Notes under the pieces: model-generated
The model's input: only the letters and a program-made list of their open reading frames with translations
Database searches by the model: none
Told to the model about the DNA's origin: nothing
Position numbers and translations under genes: made by a program
Shown here: positions 11,841 through 22,840 of the stretch, one piece after another
Numbering within the stretch: position 1 is the first letter of the stretch
Layout: each line of letters begins with the position of its first letter
Assembly: GCA_017163975.1 (NCBI GenBank)
Contig: JAFFSR010000292.1
Coordinates: 3,169,501 to 3,233,500, forward strand
Direction: 5' to 3'
DNA length: 64,000 bases
Origin: Anastatus disparis
Lineage: Eukaryota > Arthropoda > Insecta > Hymenoptera > Eupelmidae

Positions 11841-12567
11841 GGTAGAGAGGTTCAGGTTACAGGGTGGTTCAGGTAACAGAAGTGGGAACGGTAAAAATGA
11901 TTTCTAATTACTTCAATTTCAATTTTACAATCATTTTATGTTTATATATTTAGTTATTAATAATTATCTTTTATTTCTTTATTTTTATTATGATAATTTT
12001 TATAATTATATTTAAAGATATTTTATAATTTTTCTTCAATGAAATTTTAGTTGCATATTTAGTTACTTTAAAGTAATAATTCATTTTCTACTTCAGATTG
12101 TGTGTATAGGATCAACTAGAGCTACTGCCGTTAAAAACAAGCTGTACAATTCAGAAAATGTGAATTTTAAATTGCTCGTCAAAGAAAACACAACCATTGA
12201 AACATTTGGATCATACCAAGAAAATAATTCTACACTATGTGAATAATGTGGTATATCCGATGCTTATGAGAATATCAACAAAAAAATCAGTAAGCATAAT
12301 AATTATAATTTATACATTTTATTTTAATTCATGTATATTTAATTACTTTTTAAAATTTATTTTATTTTAGAAGTTGAAAGAATAATGAAGACTCCGTTTA
12401 GGAAATATAAGCACAGAGATTACGAATATATTGTAGGTTCGATAACAGATTGCATGCACAAGTTGGAGTTAAAAGTAGATTCTTACTCTACCATCTTAGA
12501 TATATTCAAAAAGGGTGATTCGATTGAGGTGATAGGAACAATGGAACAATTTCCACCTGGTCCTCCT

Positions 12568-13079
12568 CCCGAGTAGAAATTTAATTATGGCGTACATCCG
12601 TCCCGGATCCGGAGCCTAAAGATTATTGTCCGATCCGGCCCCCGCAATGTAACCAGGGAAAGTTCCGGTCCGGACACTAGTACCCTTATTTCAGGCAAAA
12701 CTTATCAATACCGGAGTGGTACCGTAATATTTTAGTTCATGTCGCCATTTATATTTATAACCTAATTTGTGAAATTTTTATAAAACACTTATTAGCATAT
12801 TTTTATCGTTTAAATGAATAATTGCTTTATTTATTTTGAATAAAATACTTAAATTATTACTTTGAAAACAAAATATGAACTAATTATATGTTTTGTAAAA
12901 ATTAAAAAAAAGAGTCATTTACAGGCGCTACATAGGCACTTGTCAGTTGAGCCTGAAATAAGGATTTTAGTGGCCGGCACGGATTTTTCCCTGGTTACAG
13001 ACCTTTATTTAAATCTTAAGTTTAGCCGGATAGGATACTGATTACAAGTACGGTTGGCCCTTATACGTTTCTACTCGGG
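12568..13079. mobile_element. MITE with CCCGAGTAGAAA ends, CT duplication
   Basis: The ends CCCGAGTAGAAA and TTTCTACTCGGG are perfect inverted repeats flanked by CT on both sides (12566-12567 and 13080-13081). The interior arms are imperfect complements (for example AACCAGGGAAAGTTCCGG against its diverged complement near 12985-13000). The ends closely resemble the CCCTGGTAGAAA family found elsewhere in the window. It lies inside the last exon of the OB-fold pseudogene, and excision leaving one CT restores GPPILRVEKP in frame. Confidence 0.85.
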
Positions 13080-13799
13080 CTATTTTACGTGTGGAGAAAC
13101 CAGATCATATTCAACTTATAGAAAGAGATAGAATTTCCTTTGAGGAAATAATCCAAGAATTCCATTATAAAATTTAATTTAAAAAGTTTCTAATATTTTT
13201 AAAAATTTGTTCGATGTAATTGATTTATTAGACGTAATATTTAAAAACAAAATATGTTAAGAAACATGTATAAAAGGAATAATATAATAAATAAGTATGA
13301 TAAAGTTTCATGGTGCTTATAAATAAGAAGTTAAAACAGCAATCGAAAAGTGATTTCTAAATAACTTTGAATATAACAATTCCTACGTGTTTATATCAAA
13401 CCAAATTTGTGTTCACTGTATTTTCTGTAATAAGTGATATAGTTGTTACTTTATATATATATGACGTGAAATGTATAAAAATTATATTAATAAATATTTT
13501 TCTTAACTATATTATCATTTAATTTTTTTTGTCTTATTTTTATTATTTTGTAAAAAAAATATTGTGTATAAAAATACATATGCTAACAAAGAAATAAAAT
13601 TTGTTATTTAAAGTTGGATCTAAAAAAAATATCACTTCAATTTTTTTGCAGAATTTAAAATATATATTGAACACTGAACATTTTTTGATATTACATAAAT
13701 TTGTCTTTATTATCAAACTAATTATTAACATTCAATTAATTTTTCTTAGTAAAATTTTAATAAGGTTTTACAAAAAATTTGTTTTATTCACTTGAACAA

Positions 13800-14060
13800 T
13801 CTTATAACTAATTACTTCTTGACCAAAATCTTTAATATTTTCTAAAATTACTTGGATTAGATTTTTTCTTATCCTATCTGGCCCTGTTGCCTTTTCATCT
13901 TTAAATTCCTTATGGTAGCAAGGTCGAACTAATATTAAGTTTTTTTTATCAAGATTTCTGTTTTTTTAAAGTATCCCTTAAAATTTAAAATGTGTTTTAA
14001 TCTCTCATCTATAAAGGATTTCTCAACATTTTGGAATACAAAACTATTCTCTCTATAAGA
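13800..14060 (-). pseudogene. Exon-like coding remnant of unknown family
   Basis: On the minus strand two frames read NISYRENSFVFQNVEKSF to ERLKHILNFKGYF, then NLILVRPCYHKEFKDEKA to KNLIQVILENIKDFGQEV. They are separated by a one-base shift in a T/A run near 13,940-13,970. The amino-acid composition looks protein-like but I do not recognise it. It may belong to either OB-fold gene's neighbourhood or to an old transposon. Confidence 0.3.
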
Positions 14061-14139
14061 TATATTTCATCTCATAACGTTGCTTGATAAAAATTCAAGC
14101 CTAATAGTAAATAAAATTTTATTTTAAATAATTTGGTTA

Positions 14140-14485
14140 TTTTTTTTTATTTTTAAAAAAAAGATTAATATATAAAGGATATTGTCCTATATATGATTAA
14201 CCTTTTTCTATGGTGATGTCGAGGGAGCCCAGCCCGGTTCCCGTTTAACACATTACATCAGGCTAGACTGTCAGACCCACCATACCGAAAACTTTGACTA
14301 CCGATGGATGGTCAGCCACTTTTGTGACCAACAATCAACCGATACCCAATGAGGTCGGATTTTTTAAGAGTCGCGATATAAATGGCACATACACTAATTT
14401 TCTTTCGAAAAAAAAGTTAGAGGTACCTGGCCAGGATTCGAACCCATGCCCTCCGCGTTGAAGGCAAGAGCTCTATCCATTACGC
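14140..14485 (-). mobile_element. tRNA-derived SINE with 13-bp target duplication
   Basis: On the minus strand the element begins with a tRNA-like head. The A-box-like segment GCGTAATGGATAGAGC is at 14470-14485 and the B box GGTTCGAATCC is at 14434-14444. It continues through a body containing GGCTGGGCTCCCTCGACATC and ends in an A-rich tail near 14140-14160. A perfect 13-base direct repeat AATAATTTGGTTA flanks it (14127-14139 and 14486-14498), as expected for target-primed reverse transcription by a LINE partner. The A and B boxes would form an internal RNA polymerase III promoter. Confidence 0.85.
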
Positions 14486-14975
14486 AATAATTTGGTTACA
14501 ATTTTGGAAGAAATGAAATTTAACAACTTACTTTTGTACAGTATATTTCGCTATTTGAATACTTCAATCCAAATAGCTGCCTTCATCTTTGAAATCATTT
14601 TAAAATATTCATTTTTTTAGTCTCATTTTATTAAAAAAAAAATTAAAATATCCATTAATTTTTTCAAGTTAATCTGAAATACAAAATATCATTATAACCT
14701 TAAAAATATTATAATAAGAAACTAAATTACATAAAAAATAGTAAACATTACCTTTATTTTAAACATTTTTTTTATTTTTTTTTTTTTCTATTTTCTGAAA
14801 TATAAAAATATTTATTTAATAACATTAAATTTAATATTATCATTATAAAGAAATTATACTTACAATTGCTGAATTAACAAAATCCATACTACTATCTTAA
14901 ACTCGCTTTGGCATTTTATTGCCTTTTAACAATTCATTAATTTTTTTTTTTTGTCATTTGATGCTAATACAATGT

Positions 14976-16042
14976 TTATTTATGCGTTATCCATAAATAA
15001 GGATGTTGCGTATATTTTAATATTCCAGTAACAAAGACATGAGACCCCAATGGAAATTCTTTCATATTTTCTAAAATCGGCATACGTATTTCTAATTTAT
15101 AAGATTTACAATCAGATATACAGCCTTGACTGATCTTAACATTTGGCAACGATATTTTGCTAGTTGGGTTTTTTATATAACCTTCTACTTCTGGAAGAAA
15201 ATTGGTAAAAATTATATTATATCAATATAATAAATATAATTTATATAAAATTCATTTGAATAAAATTTCTTACTGATTGTAGAAGAATATTTTACGGATT
15301 CCTTAATTGAAACAACAGGTACAGTTGTACTTTCTTCTGATGGTGAAATATAAGAGCCAATTTTTAATACTCTTATTTCAGTATTTGATGTAATTATTAA
15401 ATCATAATCAATAGTACCAGAACTCAAAGTTGCATTACGAAGTCTTGCAAATGCTCCATCGATATGAAGAACCTGCATTTAAAGTTATTTTTATTAATTT
15501 TCAATTATAAATCCATTTTCCATTAAAAATAATATTAATGTAAAATAAATTACTTACATTACCAGACATTATTTTGCTTTTGATATTTGAGATAATATTT
15601 TCATCCCAAATTAGCATCTGAATTAGATCGTTTTCTTTATTGGTTATAGTGAATTTTATTACATTATTTTTCATTTCAACGTGCTCTACAATACCCACTA
15701 TTTCACTATAAAACAATATTACCTATTATTTACAAAATATTAAAAACATCTGCTTTTTAGTTAGAATATAAAATTAAAATAACTTAAGTTATTTACAAAA
15801 ATTGTCTTAAAAAAATTTTCCTCTATATGGAAAAAAAAATTAATGAAAAAGTTACTAATTGTTGAAAACTGTATTTAAATCTAAAAGAAATGGAAATAAT
15901 TGTTTATAGCTGTTAACAAAAAATAATTGATATACATACATAGTTTTTTCATATAAAACTATTTGCTGGGTCGCTTCTTTACTAAATAGAATGGTATCAA
16001 TGTCAGATACTGAATAATATTCATCTCCATTAATTTCTGAAG
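14976..16042 (-). CDS. OB-fold (RPA1-like) protein, minus-strand paralogue, 5' incomplete
   Basis: Four exons can be defined from splice signals. 15940-16042 (SEINGDEYYSV to VLYEKT) has donor AT|GTATGT. 15558-15705 (EIVGIVEHVEMKNNVIKF to SKIMSGN) has donor GTAAGT. 15274-15472 (VLHIDGAFARLRN to KESVKYSSTI) has donor GTAAGA. 14976-15190 (VEGYIKNPTSKI to YLWITHK, stop at 14976) is last. All junctions join in phase (2, 0, 1) and no stop interrupts them. The IVGxVxxV start, the LIQMLIWDE strand and the SNIK helix resemble an RPA70-type OB fold, which binds single-stranded DNA. The first recognised exon needs one base from an upstream exon that I could not place, so the N-terminus is missing. A cellular or transposon-encoded RPA-like protein are both possible. 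The exon structure is much surer than the function. Confidence 0.6.
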
Positions 16043-16299
16043 CTGAAAGTAATTTATGAATTTTATTTCTTTCATAATTATAAATTTAATAAATTTAAAG
16101 GTTACAAATACTTAATCATATCGACGTCTAATATATTATTTGCTTTTTTATTAAAAAGTTTACTGAACTATACATTTTATTATTTCAAAAAATTTAAATA
16201 ATTTTATAACCTTTTTTTTCTTTTACTAAATTATGCAATCGTTTGTTCGTTCAACTAAAAAGCAGATTCGTTCAACTAAAAAACTTGAACACAATATTA

Positions 16300-17060
16300 T
16301 TAACTAGGAAGGACCTTATGCTCCAGATGCCCGAGCGCGCAGAAACGCGGCGATGCAACTCTCCCCAGAAAACGATTTTTCATCCCGGCAAAGTACGCCA
16401 ACTACCCGTTGGATAATTCGTTTGAGATAAATCATAAAATAAAAATACCGGCGCGCGCTAGACCGAGTATGCTCATCCTCCTGCCCCTCTCCCCTGATGA
16501 TAATCATTAATAAACCATCAATTTTCACTCACTTTTATAATTTACACCTTATAACACACGCATTTATAATTCACAAATAAAACAAGTTAGGTTTTAATAA
16601 TAAAATATTTAAAATTACTATAAGAAAATAAAGAAAAGATATACTGCTTGTTGTAACCGGTAGAAGGCAGACTAGCCCCCTCCATTCCTACCTTTATTGT
16701 ACATATAAGAGAAAGAAAGAAGAGGGAGAGTCAATCCAAGCCCGACGAGAGATAGACGCAACCCTCTCTATTCTGTATGAAAGAAAAGAAAGAGTCAAGT
16801 CAACGCCGGCGGACAGAGAGGATAGACGTAGCCCTCTCTATTCTTAACTGCCGTGAAAACAGACTCCACGCCACCTAGCCCGACCCCGTAGATAATGCTT
16901 AACTTCTCTCAGAAGTAGACGTCTTTCGACGTACTTTTCGCCAGGGGATAAGAAAAAAGATGTTTCTTCTGATAGCACACAAAAAGAAAAGCAGTTTCAT
17001 TTCAAACAAATCGAAAAGATTCACTTGTTTTTCGCGCAGCAACAGGAAACTTGGTCAGAT
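16300..17060. other. GC-richer island upstream of the OB-fold gene
   Basis: This stretch is less AT-rich than its surroundings. It contains an internal duplication of GATAGACG(C/T)A(A/G)CCCTCTCTA around 16,750-16,845. A 70-codon frame on the minus strand (16,316-16,528) has no recognisable features. It could be promoter or 5' leader sequence for the minus-strand gene, or an unclassified repeat. Confidence 0.25.
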
Positions 17061-17204
17061 GTAGTTAAAATTGTGTAAATCCTTTTTCATTTGTTCCGTT
17101 TTTATGGAGTTGCTGATTGGTCGGTCTTAAAAATTACCCAATCATCGACGATGTTTGTAAGTATAATAGAAAGGTACAATCATAGAATTATTCGACGCTT
17201 CTTA

Positions 17205-17400
17205 CGAAGACTATCATGTTTCAAATTTCTTACGAAGAAAATTACATTGAAATTTTCACCGCGGAGAAAAACATATTTCATTTTTCACCCCGAAGAAGAA
17301 CATGTTTCATTTTTCACCACGAAGAAAAACACATTTCATCTTTCACCACGAAGAAAATCACAACTCGATTTTCACCGCAAATAATATCACGACTCGGAAT
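17205..17400. repeat. Minisatellite of about 33 bp (CACGAAGAAAAACAC type)
   Basis: Units such as TTTCATTTTTCACCACGAAG repeat about five times with decay. They create overlapping open frames that are not genes. A related array in opposite orientation lies at 51,120-51,340. Confidence 0.7.
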
Positions 17401-17784
17401 TAATATTTTGCAAATTTATTTCTGTGAATATTTTCTTTAGTTTTACCAATGATTACATGTTACTGTTAAATTAGTGATTGGATTAATTAATCAGTTGGTA
17501 GATATTTTTACCTCACTTTCACATGGAATCAAATAACTGATGAAATAAGTAAAAAATTAATTAATTATTGATGTTTTTGTAGACGCTATTCTCTTACAAA
17601 AAATAATTTTTTGCATAAGAAAATTGAATAATTAAGAAATATGTAAGCAAATCAATTAATTGCTTTTTCATATGCAGGACGTAAAATTGAATTTTTCTAT
17701 ACAGGGTACGTACAGTGGGTACTTTACTCCCTTCCAGCGAACAGTGAAGTATTCACCGTACGCTGCTTGTGTAAAAAAATCGTA

Positions 17785-17925
17785 TATTCACCATGGGAGT
17801 AAATGAAAAATGCATTAAACTGTATGTTTGTCACCCTTGCCCCCGGCTTTGGTAACAATTTACGTACGATTTCAGACATTATTCGTTTTTACTCTCTAGA
17901 TGAATCATATTCTATTTGATGGCTA
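17785..17925. repeat. Hairpin element, CACCATGGGAGTAAA type
   Basis: The stem pairs ATTCACCATGGGAGTAAATG with a diverged complement ending TTTTTACTCTCTAGATGAAT. The apex is CACCCTTGCCCCCGGCTTTG. It is a relative of the hairpin at 33,837-33,972. Confidence 0.6.
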
Positions 17926-18249
17926 TACTTAGAAACTAATTAGTATATTATGCACCTATGGAGGTAAAATAAAGGACATGTCATAGCACCAGTGAATTGG
18001 CAAATTCGTGCTATGGGTTGGCCATTTTACCTTCCATGGAGCATGATTTTATTCAACGATGAGGCTAAAACTAGTACTTTTCGTTTTCCATACCAGGAGC
18101 AAAAGTTGTACTTTTAGCCCAATGTTGAAAAAAATAGTTCTCTTTTACCCAAGGGTGAAAAAATAGTTTTATTACAAGCGTATTTAATTTTTTTCCCGTA
18201 TCATGTAAAAAATTTACTTTTCGAGTTTTAAAGATATACTTAATGAATG

Positions 18250-18940
18250 CATGAATATATAAATGAATAAATTAATAGATTCATAGATCGATGAATTCAT
18301 GGCTCAATGGATCAATGGACAAATAGATAAATATCACGATGGGTCGATGGGTGAATAAATATTTATGTCGATAGGTCGATAGTTGAATATGTCGGTGGGT
18401 TTATGGGCCAATGGGCGGGAAGATGAATTTGTTAATGGGTTGATGAGCCTATGGGTGGATAGATGAATTCATTGATAAGTTAATGAGTGGGTGAGCAAAT
18501 AAATAAATTTTTTAATGGGCCGATTAGTGAATAAATAATTATGTCGATAGGTTAATGGGCGAATAGATGAATTTGTCAATGGATTGATGGGCGGATAATT
18601 GAATTCATTCATGGGTTGATGGGCTGATGAGCAGATAAATAATGATCTCGATGGATTGATGTTCTGTTGGGCGGGTAGATAAATTTGTCAATGGATTGAT
18701 GGACCAATGGGTGGATAAATGAATTTGTCGATGGGTTGATGGACAAATGGATGAATTTGTCGACGGATTTTTATAGGCCCATGGGTGGATAGATGAATTT
18801 ATTGAGGGGTTGATGGTCAGTTAAATAAATCTTTCGATGGGTTGATAGGCACATGGATAAATTCGTCGATGATGGATAGATTTGTCGGATAAATGGAGTT
18901 ATCGATTTGGTCGATGGGTTAATCGGTGATTTCTTTAATT
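18250..18940. repeat. GATGGGTTGATGGGC-type minisatellite
   Basis: Short units (GATGGGTTGATGGGC and GATAGATGAATTTGTC) combine into a loose higher-order repeat of about 40-45 bases. The minus-strand frame at 18,771-18,956 is a by-product of the repeat. Confidence 0.85.
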
Positions 18941-19088
18941 TAATTTTTTTTTTCAATTGAATGATTTTTTAATTATTTCTTTGTAAGCGGGGGCTTTACA
19001 TCCTGCATTCTTATCAGGGGCTCTCCCCCCCCCCTAAATCCCGTTATGCCTTTGACCTCAACTGCCACTTGCTTAGGCAAAGTAGACA

Positions 19089-19596
19089 CACTGATAGAAA
19101 GAAAAGTTAACAGTTAAGTCGCGATGAATTACGACTCAAAATTTTCATGACTGTTGAGTCAAATGAATATTTCTTAATAGTTGAGAAATATTCATTAATA
19201 GTTAATAAATGATGATTTTGAATACCGGCTTACTTAAGGTGTAACTTTAAGGTTATGTTTGTTAATCATAGTTTATTATTCTCTCTTCTTTTCAATAAAT
19301 TTCACAGTTTTACTTTTAGTTGTAGAGACATTACAATATGAAATAAAATATATTGAATTGATTAATTATTTCATTTATTTAATAATCTTAAATTATATCA
19401 TCAGTTCTTAAGAAACTATTCCTTAACTGTTAACGCATTGTATTGAATTTGTTCTACTTTATGAAGCAGTTACGGCAAATACACCATTTCTTAACTATTA
19501 ATGAATAAAATTTTCGTTGATTTTTCTCTATTCAAATACACCATTCATTAATAGTCACCTCGCCGAATGAACCGTTAACTTTTCTTTCTATAAGTG
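19089..19596. mobile_element. MITE with CACTGATAGAAAGAAAAGTT-type ends, CA duplication
   Basis: The left end CACTGATAGAAAGAAAAGTT and the right end AACTTTTCTTTCTATAAGTG are inverted repeats, flanked by CA on both sides (19087-19088 and 19597-19598). The interior is AT-rich with several TTAACTATTAAT-like words. It is nested in the composite element. Confidence 0.7.
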
Positions 19597-20049
19597 CAGT
19601 CTTAATTTGATATTTTTATTTTGATATCATATATTGCCAAACTCGATTCGGGCAAAAATCACCTATTTTACTCCCTTGGTTAACAGTGTACTATTTCTCA
19701 TACAAAATCATATGAAATTATTTCTTTGTATTACAAAAATTACATGTTTTGCAAAAGAATTAAATAAATTGGTTATAAGATTTAATTTTATTTAAGAAAA
19801 ATAATTCCACCAACTTTTATTATTATTAATTATTATTAATTAATTATTATTTTGATTTTTATTTACAAATGTTAAAAATAACAAATAAAAAAAGTTTATG
19901 ACTATGATAATATACTATAAATATTATAATAGTATATTTTATTTCAAAGACACCTAAACACTTACTACCTACGACTCTTTGATCTGGTCTTATTGATGTA
20001 CCCTTCCCCTATCTTTACCTCTTATGAAAACTGAAGAATACAACATTGT

Positions 20050-20405
20050 AAATAATCACTAGATGGATCTCCAAGGAGATGGATTGATGGGCTTTAGAAT
20101 AATTTTATTTATAGATTGATAAGTCGATATATCCATGGATCGATGGATTTCGGGCAATAGGTCGATGGGCTCAAGTTCGTAAGTCAATGGATCTGAGTTT
20201 GAGTCCATAGATTGATGCGTCTAGGTTCGGGTTCAAATATATAAGTCAATGAATCAGGGTTTGGATTCAAGTTATGTTTGATAGGGTCTGTAAGTTGATA
20301 GGTCCATGTGTTGTTAAATCTATGCACAGAGAGGTCAATATAACTATAAATTCGAAGACCCATAAACTCATCTACGCAAGAATCCATAAACCCAGACTCG
20401 GGCAT
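20050..20405. repeat. Degenerate GATGG minisatellite
   Basis: Words such as GATGGATTGATGGGC and GTCGATGGGCTC recur irregularly. This is an older relative of the arrays at 18.3, 41.5 and 48 kb. The minus-strand frame at 20,184-20,405 comes from it. Confidence 0.55.
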
Positions 20406-20639
20406 TAAACTTCTTGTTTCGTAAATAAGGCCTTTTCATACCCGTTACGAAATGTAGGGACTTAAAAATTTTCAAAAGTTTTTTGACATAGAATTTTCAT
20501 GAACTCATTTGCATAAAATTATAACATAAGATCCCACGTGAGATTTGTCAGAAGGGTGTTAATTTCCAATGAACTAAATTGTTTTAAAATGTCTAAAAAC
20601 AAAAAAAAATAATAAATACAAAAAATTTTTTTTCTTAAA

Positions 20640-21990
20640 TTGAAAACTTTAAGTTTTAGTCTCTGTTTGGGTGTTTTAGTATTTTCATAGCTTCTCGGTG
20701 TTTTCTTAGAAAGTAAGAGTTGGTTTTGGCGAGAATGGTTGTGTTATCAAAGTTTATGCGGTGGCCGGTTTCGATCTGGTGTTCGGTTAATGCTGATTAT
20801 GTAAAATGTTTTTATTTTACCTAGCTACTGTGCTGAGTATTTAGTAGATTATTCTTCTAATTTCTCTTATGTAGACTTTTCCAGAAGAGCAAGGTATTTT
20901 ACAAACATCGAGGGTTTGTAATGAAGCTTGTTTGTTCTTGATGTTGTGAAGCATTTGGCCTATTTTCGTTGAAGGTGTGTATATGCTTTTTTATTTTATA
21001 AAGTTCTTGTTTAATGTAGACTTGATCAGGAATGTCAAATACTCCGAATATGAGAGTTAATGACTGAAAATACTTCAGAAGGGTAATGATGAGAGGAGGT
21101 ATGTAAATATCTGTTAATGTGTGTGGTTTTTCTGTATGCATCGTATCCTAAAATGTTCTTAGGTTTTTTATAGACTAGAACATGAAGGAAAGAGAGTTGG
21201 TCGTTTTTTTCTATTTCCATAGTGAATTTAATATTGAGATGTTGTTGATTCAAGTGTTTTAGTCTAACTTGAGTTCATTTTGACCGTGTGGTCAGATGAC
21301 AAAAATATCATCGAGGCATCTGAGCCAAATTGAAGGTTTTTTGGGAGATACGTTTAATACTTAAGTTTCGAAGTATTCCATAAACAAATTAGTAATAATT
21401 GATGATATAGAAAAGCTCATAGCTGTTTCTGTGGTTTGTTCGTAGAACTGTTGGTTGAATGATAAATATGTGTTGGTACAATAGTGTTCTATTAGTGGTA
21501 AGAGATATGGAGGCAGACTGGGAATGTTTTTTATTATGTTAATAATGTCTAGAATAGGTACTTTTGTGAAAAGTGATACCACATTGAAGCTGGTTAGGAT
21601 GTCACCCAGTTGCAATTTGATATTTTGGAGTATGTTGACGAAATGGTAAGAGTTTTTGACGAAAGAAGGTGAAAGTTCTGTGAAAGAGATAAGTTTTTCT
21701 CTATGGCACTTACTATTGGTCTTAAAAGGATATTAAATTTGTGAATATTCGGAAGGTCATAAAGTCTGTTTTTTTTGGTGAGGTTGAATTTAGATAGTTT
21801 GCTTTTGTTTAGAATATTGGCTATTTTTCGGCGAATGTCATTGGCTTGATCCTGGGACAGAATGTAAATTGCTGCTTCAAGGTAGCTGATGATATCCACT
21901 TTTAGAATTAAGGATGGTGTTATTGCAAAGTTGTACCATTTTGATAGTGCAAAAAATGTTTATTGAAGGTATAATCTGAGATATTTTAAA
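20640..21990 (-). pseudogene. Penelope-like element: reverse transcriptase plus GIY-YIG remnant
   Basis: On the minus strand, successive frames read RLYDLPNIHKFNILLRPIVS (about 21,700-21,780), SFNVVSLFTKVP (about 21,545-21,590), then LRCLDDIFVI near 21,300-21,330. These are followed by LNIKFTMEIEKNDQLSFLHV and by YRKTTHINRYLHTSSHHYP. They match the reverse-transcriptase motifs of Penelope-like elements, with LDDIF carrying the two catalytic Asp. Further down, CKIPCSSGKVYIREIRR (about 20,835-20,890) is a remnant of the GIY-YIG endonuclease. It retains VYI but has Arg-Glu where Gly-Glu is usual. Several stops and frameshifts are present, including a TGA just after LDDIFVI where Trp is expected. 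The copy cannot encode a full protein. Confidence 0.85.
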
Positions 21991-22479
21991 CAATACGTAA
22001 AAAAGAGTAGATTTCTGCGATTACAGTGTGTTGTATTTCTTTATATGGGTGTTAGTTGATTATTCGTAAATGTACTATGCTTGGTCATACGTTAGTTTGT
22101 CTAATGTGTTCTATAGTTCTAGGTTAATAGTGTTAGTAAGGAATAGTTGAAATTTAAGAAGCTTAGATGAGAGATCGATGATTTGCTTTTAGTAAAGCAT
22201 GTGCGTTCTTTTATGATGAGCAAGTTAGTTTTTGGAGAATAACAGTAGTTTTGAGTTTTTTCATTCTGGAAAGTTTCAAATCAGTAAGTTGATGGATGTA
22301 TGTGGGTGGAAGGCGGGTTATGAAATAACTATACACAAACACTGTTACGTTGCTCTTAGTAATCAATATATTGTTAAATAATAATGAACACTCAAAATAC
22401 TCTTCAAACTCTTAAACACTTTATAAAGTCTACTCAATTGAAGCTACTGAGAAAATGACCAGGGCTTATGACACCTACA

Positions 22480-22840
22480 ACTCATAGTACCAAAGAAGTC
22501 CAATAAGAGTGGAAAGAGTAATACGGCAAAGCGAACCTTACACAAGGTAAAGTTAAAACAATTTACACAATCAGCAGTAGTAGAACAGCACATTGATACC
22601 GCTCACTACATAGACTTCCATTACATAACCATTCTCCACAAAATCATTCTCACTTTTCAAGAAAACACCGACAAGCTATAGAAATACTAAAATATCCAAA
22701 CAATCTGAACAGTGACAGCGGCTATTTCTTGAACATGATTTGGAAACCGCTTTTCTCAAATACATATCACTTAAAGCATTCAACAATGAAATCCAAAATG
22801 TTAGTCTCTACATATAGTGATCGGACAGTTTGAACTAGAT
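22480..22840 (+). pseudogene. Penelope-like element fragment, GIY-YIG C-terminal part
   Basis: The plus-strand sequence at 22,590-22,720 reads HIDTAHYIDF, then ITILHKIILTFQENTDKL. It is similar at DNA level to the minus-strand Penelope copy at about 20,650-20,800 (for example GAAAACACCGACAAGCTAT against GAAAACACCGAGAAGCTAT). It therefore represents a second insertion in the opposite orientation. The reverse-transcriptase part is not seen next to it. Confidence 0.6.

Larger units (their letters stand above)
10133..13177 (+). pseudogene. OB-fold (RPA1-like) gene, plus-strand paralogue, disrupted
   Basis: Exon blocks: 10133-10185 (VIDNIQVGDAT, donor GT|GTAAGT); 10603-10701 joined to 11849-11872 (DIVGYVTKANNNFHSPK to VQVTGWF); 12097-12289 (VCIGSTRATAVKNK); 12371-12567 joined to 13082-13177 (VERIMKTPFRKYKHRDYEY through the C-terminus HYKI and TAA at 13175). 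The minus-strand gene at 14,976-16,042 has the same blocks, with the same intron positions and phases 2 and 1. The OB-fold/RPA1 resemblance rests on the IVGxV...V-x-(G/L)W pattern and on the paralogue's IDGAFAR block. RPA1-type proteins bind single-stranded DNA in the nucleus. Damage: TAA at 10130-10132 in the first block's frame, a stop after VTGWFR, TAA at 12244-12246, and two transposon insertions (10702-11840 and 12568-13079). Removing each insertion plus one target copy restores the frame locally. Confidence 0.6.
17938..19702. mobile_element. Composite non-autonomous element with GATGGG minisatellite, copy 1
   Basis: The left end reads TTAGTATATTATGCACCTAT. The right end is CCTTGGTTAACAGTGTACTA, whose complement is a diverged version of the left end. 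Inside are a conserved leader (TAGTTCTCTTTTACCCAAGG near 18,140), a minisatellite array (about 18,250-18,940), a GC-rich block near 19,000-19,070 and a nested MITE (19,089-19,596). The same order is found at 41,081-42,711. No transposase frame is seen, so it is presumably moved by proteins encoded elsewhere. Confidence 0.55.

Noticed and set aside
16316..16528. 70-codon minus-strand frame in the GC-richer island
   Set aside because: There are no splice-consistent borders and no similarity to the downstream OB-fold gene. It could be leader sequence.
17091..17440. Two overlapping open frames of 97 and 74 codons
   Set aside because: Both are produced by the minisatellite read in different frames.
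18771..18956. Minus-strand 61-codon frame with Pro/Ser/Thr repeats
   Set aside because: It is a translation of the GATGGG minisatellite. Frames at 48,766-48,981 and 49,622-49,822 are the same.
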